From contig NZ_QAVX01000024.1 of the NCBI RefSeq assembly GCF_003121485.1, positions 15,927 to 74,898 on the forward strand: a stretch of DNA of 58,972 bases. The letters run 5' to 3'. Both the position numbers and the translations under genes were made by a program. This document shows, one piece after another, positions 35,479-43,640 of the stretch; position 1 is the first letter of the stretch, and the number at the start of each line of letters is the position of its first letter. Below the pieces are notes generated by a model. It was not told the origin of the DNA. It saw only the letters and a program-made list of their open reading frames with translations, and did not search any database. The stretch is from Dyella sp. C11 (GTDB lineage: Bacteria > Pseudomonadota > Gammaproteobacteria > Xanthomonadales > Rhodanobacteraceae).

Positions 35479-37764
35479 TCACCTTTCAAGGCGATGTGCG
35501 GCGAGTCGACCCAGCGCCCAGAACACCGTCAGCGCCACGAACAAGCCCGCAAGGATGCCGGCCAGCGCCATCAGCGCGGGGTACTTGGAAATATGCACCC
35601 ACAACCAGGCGTACCACGGCAGGTGTCCCACGTAATATGTGTCGCCGACGGTAAGGCTGGCCACGATCTTCTGCCGCACGACAGTCAAATCGCCACGCAC
35701 CTCGCCGACCTTGGCGTCATCGCCCAGCACATCGAGCAGATCGCCAAGGCGGTCGGACGAGTTGGCTGCCAGCGCCACCACGCTCCTGCCCTTGGTGTAC
35801 GGCGACTGGAACGCCACGAAAGCTGCTGTCGGTCCATTCACGCTCATCGCTGCGCGACCGAGTGGACCATTGGGTTTGGGTCGATCCGTGGCTTCGCGCA
35901 GCGCGAGATCGTTCTCGCTGCGTTCGATCAGCATGGGCAGGCCTTTGCCCCACTTCGCCATCAGCTCGCCGGCGCTGCCGGTGGCGATGACCAGAAGATC
36001 GCGATCGCGCACGGATTCCACCGCACTGGCCGGCACCAGCGACACGCGCAATGCGGGCAAACCGCTCCAGCGCCCCATCTGGCCCAGCATGGTGAGCATG
36101 GCTTCGATGTCGTGTGCGTCCGGCGTATCGGACATCACCACCGCGGTGTCGGCCATGTCGGCCATGCGGGTGAACGGAAAACCGCTGGTCGCAAAGAACG
36201 CCAGGTTCGGCATGGCCGTGTAATGCACGAACTGGCTGAAGTCGATGGTGGAGTCGGGATCGACCGCCGCCCGTGCGCTATCCGTGGCGGCAGAGACACA
36301 CAGCCCGGTCTTCTGCGAATCCATGTGGAACTGGAACTGGAACTGGTTGGTGCTGCCGATGCGCAACGCCGGCACGCGCAGCTCTTCCGCGCCACGCGCC
36401 TCCGAACCGGACAACAGCGGCACGTTGAACTGGCGTTCGACACCCGAGGGATCGGCGGGACGCAACCGCACCGAACGCAGCAGCTGATCGTTCACGCCGA
36501 TGTTGAGCACGGAGTCGTTGTAGCTGGACGGCGCCGTGTAGCGGTAATGGACATTAAGCGGCACGCTGTGGCGCGCCCACGCGAACAGATCAGGTGGCAG
36601 GCGCATGTCCACGCGAATGGCCGGCGGATTGAAGCCCGCGGCTTCGAGCTGCGAGGGATCGGTCACCAGTTCCTTGAAGGTCACCGGGCGATCCACCGGC
36701 GACCAGTTCGGTGCATCGTAAGGACGACGGTCAGGACCGAGGTCCACCGATTTCACGATGGCCTGGTCACCCGACATGCCAACCTGGCCCAACACCAGCG
36801 CGTTGGCTGCCTCCTGCAATTCCTTCGTGTCGCGACCGGCAATCACCAGCAGCTTGCGGCCCGATTCCGGAGGGCTCGCCGGGTTGGGCATCACGATGAC
36901 GGTGGGGCCCTTGATCTCGCCGAGCTTCAATCCATCCGGCATCGCGTTGGGCAACGCGAAAGCAATGGCATGCGCGTCGGCAGGCGGCGCCTGCACCACG
37001 GGGAAACGTGCACCGCGCCAACCGGCCAGCGCACCGAACCACGACGACACCACGCCCGCCGCGCGCAAGGTCTGCGGGTCGGCATGCGCAGGCAGCACGA
37101 ACGGAACGAGCAGCGCACGGTTGTCGCGACGGTCGAAGAACGGTGCCGGCAACAATGCAAGGCTGTTGGGCAACGCAATGCTCGATGTCGTCAGCGTAAG
37201 CGTCGTGTCCGGGCTGATATCCGTCCACAACGACGTGTGATACGGGTCTTCGCAGTGATCCAGCGTGTAGTGCGCGATCATCTGCACGCCGATGCGATTG
37301 AAGTCGGTGAACAGGCGCGGGTCCAGGTCCACGTCCTTGGTCACCGTCTGCCCGGCCAGGTCCTTGTCCATGGGCAGCGTGGCGATGACTTCACCATTGA
37401 GGAATATCTTCAGGTGCGACAGCGAATAGATGAGCGACGGCGAGTAGGTGTAGACCAGCCGCAGCCTGGCGCCTGTCACCACCTCGTCGTTGCGCACGGC
37501 AACGTTCAATGTGCCGTTGGGGTCTTGTCCACGCAGCTTGATGGGACCAAACACGCCCATCTGCTTGAGCGTGAGTTCGCGTGCGACACCGGCAGGTGCC
37601 GAAGGCGCTGCAGGAACCTCGGCACCGGGTGGCGTTGTTGCGGAGGTAGCAGGAGCCGGTGGCGTCGCAGGGCGAGCCACCTCGGCAGGCAGCGCGTGGG
37701 CTCCCTGTGCCATCCAACAGCCGACCAGCAGTAAAGACCACCAAACACGACGAATTGGCTGCAT
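35479..37764 (-). CDS. bcsB: Cellulose synthase periplasmic subunit BcsB
   Basis: A 761-residue protein with an N-terminal signal peptide (WWSLLLVGCWMAQGAHA) and an Ala/Pro/Thr-rich linker. Two repeats of carbohydrate-binding and flavodoxin-like domains follow, with features such as KIFLNGEVIATLP and the PSYNDSVLNIGVNDQLL segment. A single C-terminal anchor helix (LMALAGILAGLFVALTVFWALG) docks on BcsA and completes the catalytic core. Here it is the first gene of the operon, separated from bcsA by five genes. Confidence 0.95.
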   Translation of the reverse strand: MQPIRRVWWSLLLVGCWMAQGAHALPAEVARPATPPAPATSATTPPGAEVPAAPSAPAGVARELTLKQMGVFGPIKLRGQDPNGTLNVAVRNDEVVTGARLRLVYTYSPSLIYSLSHLKIFLNGEVIATLPMDKDLAGQTVTKDVDLDPRLFTDFNRIGVQMIAHYTLDHCEDPYHTSLWTDISPDTTLTLTTSSIALPNSLALLPAPFFDRRDNRALLVPFVLPAHADPQTLRAAGVVSSWFGALAGWRGARFPVVQAPPADAHAIAFALPNAMPDGLKLGEIKGPTVIVMPNPASPPESGRKLLVIAGRDTKELQEAANALVLGQVGMSGDQAIVKSVDLGPDRRPYDAPNWSPVDRPVTFKELVTDPSQLEAAGFNPPAIRVDMRLPPDLFAWARHSVPLNVHYRYTAPSSYNDSVLNIGVNDQLLRSVRLRPADPSGVERQFNVPLLSGSEARGAEELRVPALRIGSTNQFQFQFHMDSQKTGLCVSAATDSARAAVDPDSTIDFSQFVHYTAMPNLAFFATSGFPFTRMADMADTAVVMSDTPDAHDIEAMLTMLGQMGRWSGLPALRVSLVPASAVESVRDRDLLVIATGSAGELMAKWGKGLPMLIERSENDLALREATDRPKPNGPLGRAAMSVNGPTAAFVAFQSPYTKGRSVVALAANSSDRLGDLLDVLGDDAKVGEVRGDLTVVRQKIVASLTVGDTYYVGHLPWYAWLWVHISKYPALMALAGILAGLFVALTVFWALGRLAAHRLER

Positions 37765-38245
37765 GGAATGTTGCCTTGGGTCAGTGGCGGAATGTCGGGA
37801 ACGGATCGGCCCGCATGGCAGATCCAGCGTCCTGCAGTCCTGCCTTTACCAACGAACCCACACGAACCGCGGAACCCCGGCTGCAACGCTATGGCGTGCA
37901 GCGATGGGGCGCATCCACGTTCATGCCCCTGCTGACGATGACCTTTGCGCACCACCCTCCGGTGAAGCGTGCACCGCACGTGTGAGCTGGCCAATCATGC
38001 GCCTCGCGTGCGAGCCATCGAACATCGTCACTTCAAAGAAACGATTAAAGAAACAAGCATAAAAGGAACGTGAAATGTGCAGCCCAACTGTACGCATTTC
38101 CGGCATGACAAATAAAGCTGGGCCCCGCAGGAAAACACGCCATGCCAAAACGCGCTCGCCATCGACGCCGATGCGCGTTGACGGAAGTGGAAGGTGATGC
38201 ATTCGGTTACCTACCAAAGTCCGTATCGGCTTCTGGAGATCGCGC
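37765..38245. promoter_or_regulatory. Intergenic region upstream of the bcs operon
   Basis: About 480 bp between divergently read boundaries: bcsB starts leftward at 37764 and the SDR gene ends at 38246. Only the operon's promoter is expected here. Part of it (38030-38140) is AT-richer than its surroundings. No convincing gene, RNA or activator site was recognised. Confidence 0.4.
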
Positions 38246-39031
38246 TTAAATCACGCTGGTCTTTCCACCATCCATCGGGATCACGGCGCCAGTGACATAG
38301 CTGGCCAGCGACGAGGCAAGGAACACCGCGACATGGGCAATTTCGTGTGGCTCAGCCATGCGACCCATCGGGATCTCGGCGAGCTGCTCTTCAAGCAAGA
38401 CATCAGGAGAACGACCACTCGCACGCGACGCAGCATCGAGCCCCTCCTGCACGCGCCCGGTGCGCGTCAGTCCCGGGTTGATCACATTCACGCGCACGCC
38501 CTGGGATGCGTACGCGTTTGCGTAGCCCACCGATGCGAGCATCAAGGCCGCATTGGCCGCGCCACCACCGATATGCAAGGGGTTCACCTGCCGGCCACCC
38601 TGCCCGACCACGTTGACGATGCTGCCCTTGCCCCGCGACGCCATGCGGCGGATTACCGGATCGATCATGTGCATATAGGTGAAGTACTTCGCCTGCATCG
38701 CATCGCGCATGGCATCGGCATGCAGGTCGGCCACGGGCGTGCGTCGCGCGGCGCCGGCGCAATTGACCAGCACGTCGATCGGTCCGAATTCGTTCTCCAC
38801 GTAGTCGGCCACCATGTGTGCCGCCACGCTTTCGCGCAGGTCCGCCGCGGCGACATCCATATGCAGGCCCTCGCGTTGCAGATCGTGCTGGGCGGCATGC
38901 AGGTGATGGAGATCCCGCGATATGCCAATGACCTTCGCGCCTTCCCGTGCGAAGGCAAAGGCGCAAGCCAGACCCATGCCCTTGCTGGCACCGGTGACAA
39001 CCACGATCTGCCCGGCGAGACCTGTATCCAT
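38246..39031 (-). CDS. Short-chain dehydrogenase/reductase-fold protein lacking the YxxxK motif
   Basis: A 261-residue Rossmann-fold protein. The cofactor motif TGASKGMG is intact, and the structural LVNCAGA and the NVVGQGG stretch are present. The canonical catalytic Tyr-x3-Lys, expected at the start of the helix after PLH, is replaced: the segment reads HIGGGAANAALM, so Tyr and Lys are Gly and Asn. Enzymes of this kind do exist in the SDR superfamily, but ordinary reductase chemistry is doubtful. The ATG at 39031 has AGGAG upstream; the frame runs 13 codons further. Substrate is unknown. Confidence 0.85.
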   Translation of the reverse strand: MDTGLAGQIVVVTGASKGMGLACAFAFAREGAKVIGISRDLHHLHAAQHDLQREGLHMDVAAADLRESVAAHMVADYVENEFGPIDVLVNCAGAARRTPVADLHADAMRDAMQAKYFTYMHMIDPVIRRMASRGKGSIVNVVGQGGRQVNPLHIGGGAANAALMLASVGYANAYASQGVRVNVINPGLTRTGRVQEGLDAASRASGRSPDVLLEEQLAEIPMGRMAEPHEIAHVAVFLASSLASYVTGAVIPMDGGKTSVI

Positions 39032-39263
39032 GGCGTCGCTCCTTTCGCGTCGAAGACGGCATTGAAGCACGGCCTTCGCCGCGCCCGCGTGAGGTGATGG
39101 GTGTCATCCGCGATGGCTGATGAGCAGCCCTGCCGCCGGCCAGCCCGGCTGGCCAACATGAGCGCCACCTTCCGGGTGGCGGCCGTGCCCGGATCTCGTT
39201 CAGGTTTATAGGCCATCAGTCATGTTGCGAATTTCGACCCGACCCATTGACGCCTCAGGATAT

Positions 39264-39287
39264 GGTGTTATAGTACACTACAACACC
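39264..39287. promoter_or_regulatory. Palindromic operator GGTG-N16-CACC (GntR/YtrA-type)
   Basis: GGTG at 39264-39267 and CACC at 39284-39287 are 16 nt apart, and the arms extend as GGTGTT/AACACC with further inner symmetry (TAGT/ACTA). This lies just upstream of the operon whose second gene is a GntR/YtrA-type regulator. I recall a GGTG-N16-CACC operator for YtrA-like regulators in Xanthomonas; that recall is not verified here. Confidence 0.75.
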
Positions 39288-39317
39288 GGTCCACGAGGTC
39301 ACTAAAGGAGACCCGTC

Positions 39318-39641
39318 ATGAAAGCGAACAACCTGCTAGCTCTGACCGCCGCCGCTCTGTTCACCACGGTAGGCCTGGCCGCCATCCACTCGAACGTCAA
39401 CCCCGTCCCTGTCAGCGAAATCAACGGCGTCAAGGTCATCAACCTGGCTCCGGTCGACGTCCGCCCGACGGCCGAGGACATGCGCACTGCCCTGCTCGCC
39501 GACGCGGGTGTTGCCTCAGCCACCGTGGTTTCCCCGCTGCTGGCGCCGGAGGCTTCCTCCCACGCCGTGCTCGGGAGCCAGCTGGCCATGCCCTACTATT
39601 CATTTGGCAGCAACAAGTTCGGCCGTATCAGCAAGGAATAA
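39318..39641 (+). CDS. Small secreted protein, first gene of the YtrA-type operon
   Basis: A 107-residue protein with a signal peptide (NLLALTAAALFTTVGLAAIHS). A Val/Asn-rich domain with the repeated INGVKVINLAPVDVRP motif follows, and the C-terminus is AMPYYSFGSNKFGRISKE. No family is recognised. AAGGAGA precedes the ATG. It is separated from the GntR gene by 4 nt and is placed first in the operon directly behind the palindromic operator, so it should be among the most strongly regulated genes here. Confidence 0.8.
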   Translation: MKANNLLALTAAALFTTVGLAAIHSNVNPVPVSEINGVKVINLAPVDVRPTAEDMRTALLADAGVASATVVSPLLAPEASSHAVLGSQLAMPYYSFGSNKFGRISKE

Positions 39642-39645
39642 CCGT

Positions 39646-40032
39646 ATGACCATTACCTGGAACGACAGCGTCCCGATCTACCGCCAGCTCCGCGAACGCG
39701 TGGTGGCGATGATTCTGGACGGCGCCTTGAACGAGGGCGCCCCGCTGCCGTCAGTACGCCAGGTGGCCGCGGATTTCCAAATCAATCCGCTCACCGTGTC
39801 CAAGGCGTATCAGGAACTGGTCGATGATCAACTGGTTGAGAAAAGGAGGGGCTTGGGCATGTTTGTCATCGATGGAGCCAGGGAAGCGCTGCTCAAATCC
39901 GAGCGCGAGCGGTTCCTGCGCGAAGAATGGCCGGCGCTTTTTGCCCGCTTGCAGCGCCTGGGGCTGGATTTGAAGACCCTGATGCGCGAAGCACCCGACA
40001 ACGCGGCCGGCCCGGAAGGGAGCCAATCATGA
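39646..40032 (+). CDS. GntR-family regulator (YtrA subfamily)
   Basis: A 128-residue regulator. The winged-helix domain (VPIYRQLRERVVAMILDGALNEGAPLPSVRQVAADFQINPLTVSKAYQEL) is followed by a short C-terminal helical region, as in YtrA, rather than a full FCD or UTRA effector domain. It probably represses its own operon through the GGTG-N16-CACC palindrome at 39264-39287. The stop overlaps the ATPase start (ATGA at 40029-40032). Confidence 0.92.
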   Translation: MTITWNDSVPIYRQLRERVVAMILDGALNEGAPLPSVRQVAADFQINPLTVSKAYQELVDDQLVEKRRGLGMFVIDGAREALLKSERERFLREEWPALFARLQRLGLDLKTLMREAPDNAAGPEGSQS

Positions 40033-40886
40033 ATGCGGTGGTGACGGCCAACGGCCTGACCAAGGCCTACAAGAACTCGCTGGCGCTGAACGACGTGAGC
40101 TTCCGCATCGAGTCCGGCCGCATCGTGGGGCTGATCGGCCCCAACGGTGCCGGCAAGACCACGGCACTGAAGGCCATCCTCGGCCTCACCGATTTCAAGG
40201 GCGAGCTGAATGTGCTGGGTTTCGACCCGCGCAGCCAGCGCGACCAGCTGATGGAACAGGTGTGCTTCATCGCCGACGTGGCGGTGCTGCCCCGCTGGAT
40301 ACGGGTACGCGAAGCCATCGATTTCGTGGCCAACGTGCATCCGCGCTTCAACCGCGCCAAGTGCGAGGCGTTCCTTGCCCGCACCAAGCTCACGCCCAAC
40401 CAGCGTGTGAAGCAGATGTCCAAGGGCATGATCGTGCAGCTGCACCTGGCGCTGGTCATGGCCATCGACGCCCGCCTGCTGGTGCTGGACGAACCCACGC
40501 TGGGCCTGGACATCCTCTACCGCAAGCAGTTCTACCAGAGCCTGCTGGAAGACTACTTCGACGAGAACAAGACCATCATCGTCACCACGCACCAGGTCGA
40601 GGAGATCGAACACATCCTCACCGACCTGATGTTCATCCGCGATGGAAAGATCGTGCTGGATACCGACATGGACACCGTAGGCGAACGATTCGCCGAAGTG
40701 CTGGTAGGCGCCGACAAGGCGGCCGCCGCACGCAGCATGAAACCGCTGGACGAACGCCAGGTGTTCGGCAAGAGCATCTTCCTGTTCGACGGCGCCGATC
40801 GCGCCACGCTGGAAAGCATGGGCGAAGTACGTCGCCCCACGGTCAGTGACCTGTTTGTTGCCACCATGAAGGGAACCTACGCATGA
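40029..40886 (+). CDS. ABC transporter ATP-binding protein
   Basis: A 285-residue ABC ATPase. Walker A is GPNGAGKTT, the Walker B/D-loop is LLVLDEPTLGLD and the H-loop His is in TTHQVEE. The signature reads KQMSKGMIVQLHLAL in place of LSGGQ, which is usual for YtrB-type ATPases. It forms an exporter with the permease at 40883. It is translationally coupled to both neighbours by ATGA overlaps. Confidence 0.92.
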   Translation: MNAVVTANGLTKAYKNSLALNDVSFRIESGRIVGLIGPNGAGKTTALKAILGLTDFKGELNVLGFDPRSQRDQLMEQVCFIADVAVLPRWIRVREAIDFVANVHPRFNRAKCEAFLARTKLTPNQRVKQMSKGMIVQLHLALVMAIDARLLVLDEPTLGLDILYRKQFYQSLLEDYFDENKTIIVTTHQVEEIEHILTDLMFIRDGKIVLDTDMDTVGERFAEVLVGADKAAAARSMKPLDERQVFGKSIFLFDGADRATLESMGEVRRPTVSDLFVATMKGTYA

Positions 40887-41848
40887 ACACCTTCTTTTGG
40901 CTGCTGAAGCGCGAATACTGGGAACACCGCGGCGGCTTCCTGTGGGCGCCGGTGGTCACCGGCGGCATCTTCCTCATCCTCAACCTGATGGCCATCATCA
41001 CGGCCGAAGTATTGAGTGCGCGCCACGGTGTGCGCATCGGCGGCAACGACATCCAGATGATGATGCGCCACGCCGATGCGGGCGACATGGCGCAGGTCGG
41101 TGCCGCCGCGGACGTGGCGATGATCTCCTCGATGGGCATGATCGGCATCGTCATGGGCATCGTGGTGTTGTTCTACTGCCTGGGCTCGCTCTACGACGAC
41201 CGTCGCGACCGCAGCGTGCTGTTCTGGAAATCGCTGCCGATTTCCAACACGAGCACCGTGCTGTCCAAGGTGGTGAGTGCCGCGGTGGTGGCACCGGTGA
41301 TCGCGGTGGTGGTGAGCATCATCTGCGGCCTCCTGCAGCTCTTCATGTTCGCCATCGTGCTTTCGTTCCACGGCATCAACGTGTGGCAGCTGCTGACGCT
41401 TTCCCATCCGCTTCGCGCCGTGGGTTCGCTGTTGAGCAACGTTCCGCTGTACGCCCTGTGGGCACTGCCCGCCATCGGCTGGCTGATGCTCTGCTCGTCC
41501 GGCGCACGCAGCAAGCCCATCCTGTGGGCCCTGGCGGTACCGGTGGTGTTGGGTCTGCTGGTCACGTGGTTCGGCATCATGGGCCTGTTCAACCTGCCGA
41601 CCGCCTGGTTCTGGACCAACGTCGTGCAACGTGTACTGCTCAGCGTGTTCCCGGGTTCCAACCTGGTGTTCGACAAGCACGGCTTCACGGACATGAGTGG
41701 CATGGACGACAACAACCCGCTGATGTACCTGTCGCCGGCACACACTTACGGCCTGCTTGCCTCGCCCAACCTGTGGATGGGTGTACTCGCCGGAGCCCTG
41801 CTGATCGGCGGCGCCATCTGGTTCCGCCGGGTCCGCGACGACAGCTGA
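40883..41848 (+). CDS. ABC transporter permease
   Basis: A 321-residue membrane protein with about six transmembrane helices, beginning with a cytoplasmic WLLKREYWEHRGGFLWAPV motif and helices such as GGIFLILNLMAIITAEV, SMGMIGIVMGIVVLFYCLGSLY and VVAPVIAVVVSIICGLLQL. The YDDRRDRSVLFWKSLP loop is typical of ABC-2-type (YtrC/D-like) permeases. The transported substrate is unknown; related operons respond to cell-envelope-active compounds. Confidence 0.9.
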   Translation: MNTFFWLLKREYWEHRGGFLWAPVVTGGIFLILNLMAIITAEVLSARHGVRIGGNDIQMMMRHADAGDMAQVGAAADVAMISSMGMIGIVMGIVVLFYCLGSLYDDRRDRSVLFWKSLPISNTSTVLSKVVSAAVVAPVIAVVVSIICGLLQLFMFAIVLSFHGINVWQLLTLSHPLRAVGSLLSNVPLYALWALPAIGWLMLCSSGARSKPILWALAVPVVLGLLVTWFGIMGLFNLPTAWFWTNVVQRVLLSVFPGSNLVFDKHGFTDMSGMDDNNPLMYLSPAHTYGLLASPNLWMGVLAGALLIGGAIWFRRVRDDS

Positions 41849-41879
41849 TCTCCTAACGCATCTGCAAGGAAAGCACTCG

Positions 41880-42566
41880 ATGAAGACTCACGTTATTGCC
41901 AGCAGCCTTATCGCCATGACGTTGTTGCTGCCGCTGGCCGCCTGCAGTCAGTCCGACCAGGACAGCAAGAGCGGACTGGCGCAGGCGGCGAAAGAAGTGG
42001 ACCAGCAGATGTCGCCGTCCATGATCGGTGCGGAAATCCAGAAGGGCATCGACCAGGCCAAGCAGGAGCTGGCCACCAAGGACATCGACGTGAGCAACGT
42101 GCACATCGGCGAGCATATCGATACGAGCAAGGCGCCGAAGGCCGTCATCACGCCACAGGGCAACCTGGTCATCGCCGGTACGCCCGTGGATGCCTCGCCC
42201 GAACAGCACGCCATGTTGCTGGACTACCGCCAGCAGGTCATCGGCATCGCCGAAGACGGCATGGACATCGGCGCAAGCAGTGCCAACATGGGTGTGGGCA
42301 TTGCCAAGCAGGCCATCGTCGGTGCGCTGTCGGGCAAGAGCGACAAGGAAATCGAGGACAGCATCAAGCCGCAGACCGATCGCATCGAGGCCGCCGCCAT
42401 GAAACTGTGCAGCCGCATGCCTGGGTTGATGGCGGCACAACAAAAACTGGCCGCTGCCCTGCCCGCGTTCCAGCCCTACGCCACGATGACGCAGAAAGAC
42501 GTCGACGATTGCGGCAAGCACACTGACAAGAACGGCAAGTCCGGTATCGCCGTTTTCTCGGAATAA
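41880..42566 (+). CDS. Lipoprotein of the YggN/DUF2884-like type
   Basis: A 228-residue lipoprotein with lipobox LAAC (Cys22). The mature part has a repetitive acidic helical region (KEVDQQMSPSMIGAEIQKGIDQAKQEL) and a beta-rich VHIGEHIDTSKAPKAVITPQGNLVIAGTPVD motif, then a C-terminal helical section with two Cys (KLCSRM, DDCGKH). The lipoprotein at 42970-43542 has the same general plan. Located 31 nt after the permease, it may be part of the operon. Family assignment is tentative. Confidence 0.75.
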   Translation: MKTHVIASSLIAMTLLLPLAACSQSDQDSKSGLAQAAKEVDQQMSPSMIGAEIQKGIDQAKQELATKDIDVSNVHIGEHIDTSKAPKAVITPQGNLVIAGTPVDASPEQHAMLLDYRQQVIGIAEDGMDIGASSANMGVGIAKQAIVGALSGKSDKEIEDSIKPQTDRIEAAAMKLCSRMPGLMAAQQKLAAALPAFQPYATMTQKDVDDCGKHTDKNGKSGIAVFSE

Positions 42567-42646
42567 AGTTCCACCCGATGCCTGCCGCCGCATGGCCGGC
42601 TGCCAGCGCCACGGGCTGCTTCGAATGACAGTTGAGTGACGGTCCT

Positions 42647-42699
42647 GTTCCGCCAGCTTGTTCCGCAAGGATGCGGAGAAGCTGGCGGAACAACTTTTT
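42647..42699 (+). terminator. Intrinsic terminator after the YtrA-type operon
   Basis: A perfect 13-bp stem (GTTCCGCCAGCTT, arms 42647-42659 and 42679-42691) encloses a smaller hairpin (CCGCA...TGCGG) and is followed by a T5 run at 42695-42699. It lies ~80 nt after the first lipoprotein gene and so ends that operon before the second lipoprotein. Confidence 0.8.
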
Positions 42700-42969
42700 C
42701 GCGTCGCCGAAAATTCATGGCGAACACGGCAGCGACATGCGCCGCCCCTCTTTCTTCATCGTCAATGCTGAAGACTTCCGACGGACAAGCCTGAAACCAT
42801 CAGGCAGCCCGCAGACACCCGTCCCTCACGTCGGCGTCACGTCTGGCCCAACTTGTTGCACATGGTTCCGGGGCCGCCACTCCTTACGATCAAGCCGAAT
42901 GGAGCGAGGAAGCACGCGCCAGCGTCGCCACCTTGCATGGCATTGCCTTCCAGCTGAGGAGTTCAACGT

Positions 42970-43542
42970 ATGACTGCCCATCGCCTTCTGCCCGGCGTAC
43001 TTGTCCTGGCACTGCTGGTTTCGGCGTGCAACGGCTCGGGCGACGACGTCCAGGTATTCGGTGGCAGCACCGACGTGGTCAACAACAGGATCACGTTGCA
43101 TGACGGCCTCGTCTCCATCAAGGCATCCGGCGCGCCCGATGCCACGGTGGATCAAGCGGGGCAACTGATCATCAACAACCAGCCGGTTGCCGTGAATGAC
43201 GCGCAGCGTGCCTTGCTGCAGCGCTACAACGGCGCCGCGCGACAGATGCGCGAAGACGCCATCGCCACGGGCAAGGCCGGCGTGGCCACGGCAACGAAGG
43301 AACTGGGTGCGGTGGCCGGCAAGATGACCGGCGCGACCACCAGTGAACAAGCCAGCCAGCAGGCCGAAGAAGCGTCGCGCGCCGTTGAACTGGCCGCGGC
43401 ACGGATCTGCGATGACATCGCCAGCATGAAGTCGGCCCAGGACGATCTGGCCGGGCAACTTGACGCATTCAAACCGTATGCCCAGGCACTCACCGATGAA
43501 AACGTCGAGAAGTGCCACAAGGGTACGAGGCCGAAGAACTGA
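42970..43542 (+). CDS. Second lipoprotein, paralogue-like of the one at 41880
   Basis: A 190-residue lipoprotein with lipobox VSAC (Cys20). The segments ITLHDGLVSIKASGAPDATVDQAGQLIINNQPVAVND and the closing DAFKPYAQALTDENVEKCHK correspond in order and tone to ITPQGNLVIAGTPVD and AFQPYATMTQKDVDDCGK of the lipoprotein at 41880-42566. The two are therefore likely distant paralogues (YggN/DUF2884-like). GAGGAG precedes the ATG at a proper distance. Confidence 0.75.
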   Translation: MTAHRLLPGVLVLALLVSACNGSGDDVQVFGGSTDVVNNRITLHDGLVSIKASGAPDATVDQAGQLIINNQPVAVNDAQRALLQRYNGAARQMREDAIATGKAGVATATKELGAVAGKMTGATTSEQASQQAEEASRAVELAAARICDDIASMKSAQDDLAGQLDAFKPYAQALTDENVEKCHKGTRPKN

Positions 43543-43640
43543 GGCCCGTACGGAGATCAGATCGTCAACGACACCTCGCCGTCATTCCCGCCAAAGCGGA
43601 AATGACGGCATGCCCAACCGCTTGATTCGGCAGCGACCGA

